A stretch of DNA of 64,000 bases, taken from Macrocystis pyrifera (lineage: Eukaryota; Sar; Phaeophyceae; Laminariales; Laminariaceae). Numbering within the stretch: the first letter of the stretch is position 1; every line of letters begins with the position of its first letter. A model generated the notes under the pieces. The model had not been told where the DNA came from, made no database searches, and saw nothing but the letters and a program-made list of their open reading frames with translations. The DNA is taken from NCBI GenBank assembly GCA_031763025.1, contig JASSKH010000017.1:8782254-8846253 (forward strand). Direction: 5' to 3'. Of this stretch, positions 59,669-64,000 are shown piece by piece. The position numbers and the translations under genes were made by a program.

Positions 59669-62516
59669 TCCCCAAGAAGCGGTGGGTTTAGAGGTCTAGA
59701 TGGTGCTGATCGGACGAAGCGTTTCCTTTCTCAGTCACAGCAAGCACACCCTCTTTTGCGAACCCGTATGATACTACTGTACTGTTCAATTACAGAGAGT
59801 CCCTGTCTTACTCCGAGGGATGGGTGGATGGATGAATGCGTAGATGGATGCAAACTAAAAATTAAAAAAAAATAGATGGACAGATGCAGGCGATTTCATC
59901 CTCTATCGGTGTTGGTCGGGGCATAGGAAAGTCACGTTCTGGGTGCACGACTGTAACGTGGATCGTGCAGTAGGTGGTGTGAATGGTAGGGGTGGTTTAA
60001 GTAATAGTTGGAGATGCTGGTGTCTCGCACATCTTCTCGTGTCTCTCTTTCGAGTCTCGGCGCTGCCATTGGTGGCCCATGGACGTCTAGTGGGCTATAC
60101 TCATGTAAAAAAAGCTGCATATAACGTTTCGCCTTAGCTGAGCTTTTACTGCATTGAGTCCATCGGCCACTGTTCTCGTCTTTTATTATGTTGTGTGGTA
60201 TGTTTGTGTGTGATTTACTCCTAGCGTGGAGGTTCCGGCAATGGTTCAGGGGTTCATGGCTCTACTGAATTAGGTGGTGGATGATGATGGGCTGTTGAAT
60301 GGGTCAGTAGGTCTTAACAATCAGATCGTCGAGTGTGCTGCAATGTTGATATTAGCTGGCTCTGTCGATATCGTTTGTCTCTGAACCGAGTCCATTGGTG
60401 GCCGGTCTCATAGTTCACCGCTAGTACTTCGTTGTGTGATTTACGCTTGTTGCGAATTTTCCGATAATGATTCAGGCGTTCTTAGTTCCCTTGTGTGGTG
60501 GGTGTTGGTGAAGGTAATATAGGTAGTGGTGGGGGGGGGTGTTGGTAGTGGTGACGAATGCTTTATTCAATAGGGGGAAGGGAATGGTTTTGCAGGAGGC
60601 GGAACGTATTTCTCTGTGACGCTTGGTATCGTCCGTTCGCACTCCTTTACGCACTTCAAGCTGTCGCGCAAAATATTGTGATTGGTGGTGGGGTAGAGAC
60701 CCACACAGCTATCCTGTCAGTGCTGAAGACAGTTTTTTATTTTGTTGTAAGCGTCTTGGGCTCATACCCTCTTTCGCGCATTCTTGGCACTGCTTGGGAG
60801 TAAGGATCCATCTAGTCCATTCAGCAGTGCAATAGTAGCAGCTTCGGTAACTACAGCAGGTCGGCAAGAGGTCGCCTTTCGTTATAAAATGTCGTGGAGG
60901 GCAAGGTTATAGAGGCATGCCTTATTTCGAGTGGAGTGCTTGGTGTGCACCAATTTCGGTCTTGGTTTCCGATTCCGAGGTGTCGACGGATTGGGTTATT
61001 CGAGAGGTATGACTAAGTGAAGGGGGTCCTCGGAAACAGTGAATCGGTCCCTGGTTGATCGCTCGCAACACTTTTGCCGTTGCGTGGTCGATTTTTCGTC
61101 GTCGGATACGGTAACATACTGCATACTCTTATACTGTTACAGGGGAACACACAGTAGTCAAAACCAAATATGGCGTATGAACATAAGCGGGTACATGGTA
61201 CATGCTTATTGGGCCTATCATGGGTTTTGATTACTGTGTATTACTACAGAAGGGCCCCCCGTAACAATCCAGCGGTATGGACTGTCAACACGGTACAGCA
61301 GTACAGTAAAAATTCTGGGCCCGTTCAGTTGGAAGTAGAACCACCACCAGAACACTGGGTCAGACTATTGGCGTGTTATTCGCTCTAAAAAAACTCTGCT
61401 ACCATGTAGAGCGCTGTGTATGCCAGTGCATAGTATCAATAGCAGCACTTATGCGAAGAGTAATGGTGGCTGGAGGCCTTCCTGACGGCACTAAACATGC
61501 AGCACAACATTCAATAGTACTGATAGTATTGACGGTAAGTTATGGAAACCACCGGCCGGAGGCGTTCTACGGCAGGGGCTCACACTTTTGAGTCAAAGAC
61601 TTTCTGGTTGGCGGGAACCCTCGAGTCAAGAGCTATCGGCACCCATTATCGTTGGATCCAACGCGAATTTTACAGCAGTATCCCATGGGGTTTTTTGTTG
61701 GGCGTGGCTTATATTTTTTATGAAAATCCGGTTATTGGGTGAGGAATACATGTAACTCCGTAAAGCCTTAAGGGAGAAGCCTCAGGAAATGCAGGTGCTA
61801 TTACACCTCTCCGTAGCACGCCTGGAACTGTAGAAGTTTCTTGTAGTCTAGGGCTGAAGCGACGACGACGGAAGAGAAGGGGGGCACGGGGGTTGTACGG
61901 TAGATGCCAGGCGATTTCTTGTACACGGCAGATGCCAAGTTGTATGCGCACGGCAGATGCCAGGCGATTTTATGCACCAGGTTGTCTTTAGCCTCTCTAC
62001 AATAGAGGGTTTTTAGTCAATCGTTGTAGTAGGCGATATGTCTACTAAATAGTACGGGTATGTCTGCTGGTTTCCGCCAACAACAGACCACGATTAAAGG
62101 CACTCGTGCCACTGCTGTGCAAGCACAAAAAATAACAATGACATACCTTGTGCGTGGTTACCGATTATGTTGGGATGGGAAAGCAAGCCTCGCGATCGGG
62201 TGTGCCTGACATTTTGTTTGCCTCAACTTTTTCGACAATCGTGTTGATGAAATATGGAGCCCCGTGGCCAAGATGATATGGCCGGCTGTTGAAAAAAAGG
62301 GCAGAAGCTTAAACTTCGATGTTGACGCTCTGATCTATTTTTCTTTTAAGAAACTGCGGACGCCGAAATGTTTAGATTTGTGGCGCTACGGCGAGTTCGG
62401 CTGTCGAGGTGTGCTGTCACGGCGGTCGCAATGCAACAATGCAGCATACCTATTGATAGTACTTCGGGGGCGCACGACAAAAAAGAAGAACGACATTACA
62501 GTCCTAAGCAGGTCAT
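59669..62516. other. Intergenic region after gene 4 without a supported gene
   Basis: GGATGGATG-type simple sequence at 59815-59850 and GGTGGTGG-rich DNA at 60240-60560 are visible, with scattered TACTGCAGTA-like motifs. No exon, RNA gene or transposon is recognised. Confidence 0.4.
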
Positions 62517-62839
62517 TTTTCTTTTTTTAATCATCACTTTTACTTTCCAGCCTGACTCGTAGGAGGTTTTACCCTCAGCGATTTTCTGGACAAGCCGTGG
62601 TCTCAGGCGTTGTCCCTTCTCCCCCCCGGTACGTGCCTTTATTTTTGTCCCGCATAGGGTTCAACATTCCCATTGCTCGTCGATTTTCATCGAATGTAGC
62701 TAACTCACGCTCTCGCGCTTTCCGCTAATCATTTTTTTATGCAAGAAAAAGTCCCTACGAGCATGCCCTCGGTGAGACTCGAACCCACGAAAGTGATCTT
62801 GATAGGCACGCGGACCACCTACCGAGCCACCGGGGTCGC
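62517..62839 (-). mobile_element. tRNA-derived SINE, minus copy
   Basis: On the minus strand it starts GCGACCCCGGTGGCTCGG with a B-box-like GGGTTCGAGTCTC, the closest match to a tRNA B box among the copies. The standard body and a short tail follow. Since its box is best preserved, it may be the most recent insertion. Confidence 0.87.
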
Positions 62840-63414
62840 ATGATAATGAAAAACAAACCTGTGGGGTCGAGGATTTCTGAAAAAAAAATAAAACGGGAAT
62901 GTGTTTTTTTTTTTTTTCTGTTTCTAGTTTTGTCTTACCTGTGGGTTTCATTTACACGTATATATGCCCCCCCCTCCCTTGTCTGAGTCTCGAAAGTGGG
63001 TAGTGAGGTGTCGGATTTTGTTTTTTAGTTCACCCCCGAGCACCTACTGCAGTACAAGTATGCCTGAGAATACGGCATACGATAATAGAGACCGTTGAGT
63101 GCGCACGCGGTTTTCGGGGCTCGTTGTCTCGATAACGGTAAAGGGTGCTACAATACAGTCCAACACAATGCTTTAGGGGTAAAGGCTCTCTCTCGGCCAG
63201 ATCTTTCCGAAAACGCCTTGTTGCCGTTCGGTGCTGTATTGGCAACCTTTCCTGGTTCTGGAAAAACCGAGCGCCCGAAAGACCATCCCACCTCTGTGCG
63301 AACTCAACTCCCTTTACTATACGGTACTGCGCATCCGCCGTGGGTGGTGTCCAAGGGAATGGGGGGGAGGGGGGGCAAGAGGAGGAGTGGCAGAAAACCC
63401 GACCAAAGGAATGT

Positions 63415-63632
63415 GGGGGGGGGGGGGGGGGGTGTACTCGATAAGAGAGATGTACTCGATCTCATGCATGGCCGTAGTCGTATGACCATAGACCCTCGCA
63501 TCCCTACAATGCCGGGACGGAGCATGTCGGGTTTTCACCGACCAGGCAGACATTGCTTGCACCAAGCGCGAAGCGCCGTGAGGTGTCCGGCGAGTCGCAT
63601 GAAGGGTGAGCTGCATCCTACTAAGAAGAATG
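63415..63632 (-). repeat. Dispersed poly(C)-tailed repeat, minus copy
   Basis: Read on the plus strand it begins in a G16 run (63416-63432), continues GTACTCGATAAGAGAGATGT and ends GAGCTGCATCCTACTAAGAA. A second G-run follows at 63634. It is very similar to the copies at 46815 and 57308. Confidence 0.87.
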
Positions 63633-63924
63633 TGGGGGGGGGGGGGGGGGCAGGAGGAGTAGAAGGGAAACTGCGGTGGGCGAAAGTAGGAAGGACACGG
63701 CAGACAGGGTAGCAAGGCACCTGGCCGACTAGGAAGTAGAACATGCCTATGCTACTCGTGCCGCCAACTGGTGCAGCTGGTTCGAACGTGGTATTCATTT
63801 GTCTTCTTTTTTTCCTCTGTGATTTTCCATTTTATTTATTTCTCTTCCTTTCTTCTGTTGATAAGCCTTATTACAGGAATCGTGTGGCGTGGGTGGATGA
63901 CGAGCCAGCTTTGCTTGTTTCTTA

Positions 63925-64000
63925 TTGTCTGACGCCGAGGGGCGGGGCATAGTTGACGAACGCAGGACGGAGACGGCAGACAGGGTAGCAAGGTACAAGG
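63925..64000 (+). repeat. Segment shared with 10043-10125
   Basis: TATTGTCTGACGCCGAGGGG and the following 56 bases match the segment in the EMC7 intron with few changes. The element runs off the window, so its extent is unknown. Confidence 0.7.

Overview
The window is nuclear DNA of an intron-rich eukaryote. Its genes are split by GT-AG introns of roughly 0.7-4 kb. It is crowded with microsatellites, mononucleotide C and G runs (up to 52 G), short DNA transposon remnants and a tRNA-derived SINE. There is no operon structure, rRNA or CRISPR. Protein style and gene architecture suggest a stramenopile, perhaps brown-alga-like; this is inference and nothing in the window proves the lineage.

Four genes can be built by joining exons through splice sites with matching phase. 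(1) Plus strand, about 2.43-3.10 kb: the 3' exons of a mitochondrial ribosomal protein uL23 gene. (2) Minus strand, 16.94 down to 8.61 kb: EMC7, a subunit of the ER membrane protein complex, in five recovered exons with a missing signal-peptide exon. (3) Plus strand, 27.67-45.81 kb: a 14-exon gene of about 813 codons that joins a GltS-like (sodium/glutamate symporter fold) membrane domain to a C-terminal TLDc domain. This is the most unusual coding find. (4) Plus strand, 50.10-59.67 kb: a gene of about 1,285 codons for a low-complexity Gln/Ser/Ala/Thr-rich protein with a central helical segment and three 132-residue tandem repeats; I do not recognise the family.

Five places in genes 3 and 4 need a one-base change, each in a homopolymer run (A7, A7, G7, G13, C7), to keep the frame that flanking exons demand. 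These look like consensus errors in homopolymers, although real lesions cannot be excluded.

The rest (0-2.4, 3.1-8.6, 17-27.6, 46-50 and 59.7-64 kb, and most introns) is repeat-rich. It holds a dispersed family of about 14 copies ending in poly(C), four copies of a tRNA-derived SINE, five copies of a TA-flanked MITE, several fold-back elements, a degenerate TTCGGTTCGG-type array, a (TAG)n tract and minisatellites. The four genes share no obvious pathway: one serves mitochondrial translation, one ER membrane insertion, one is a probable membrane transporter with a TLDc tail, and one is of unknown role.
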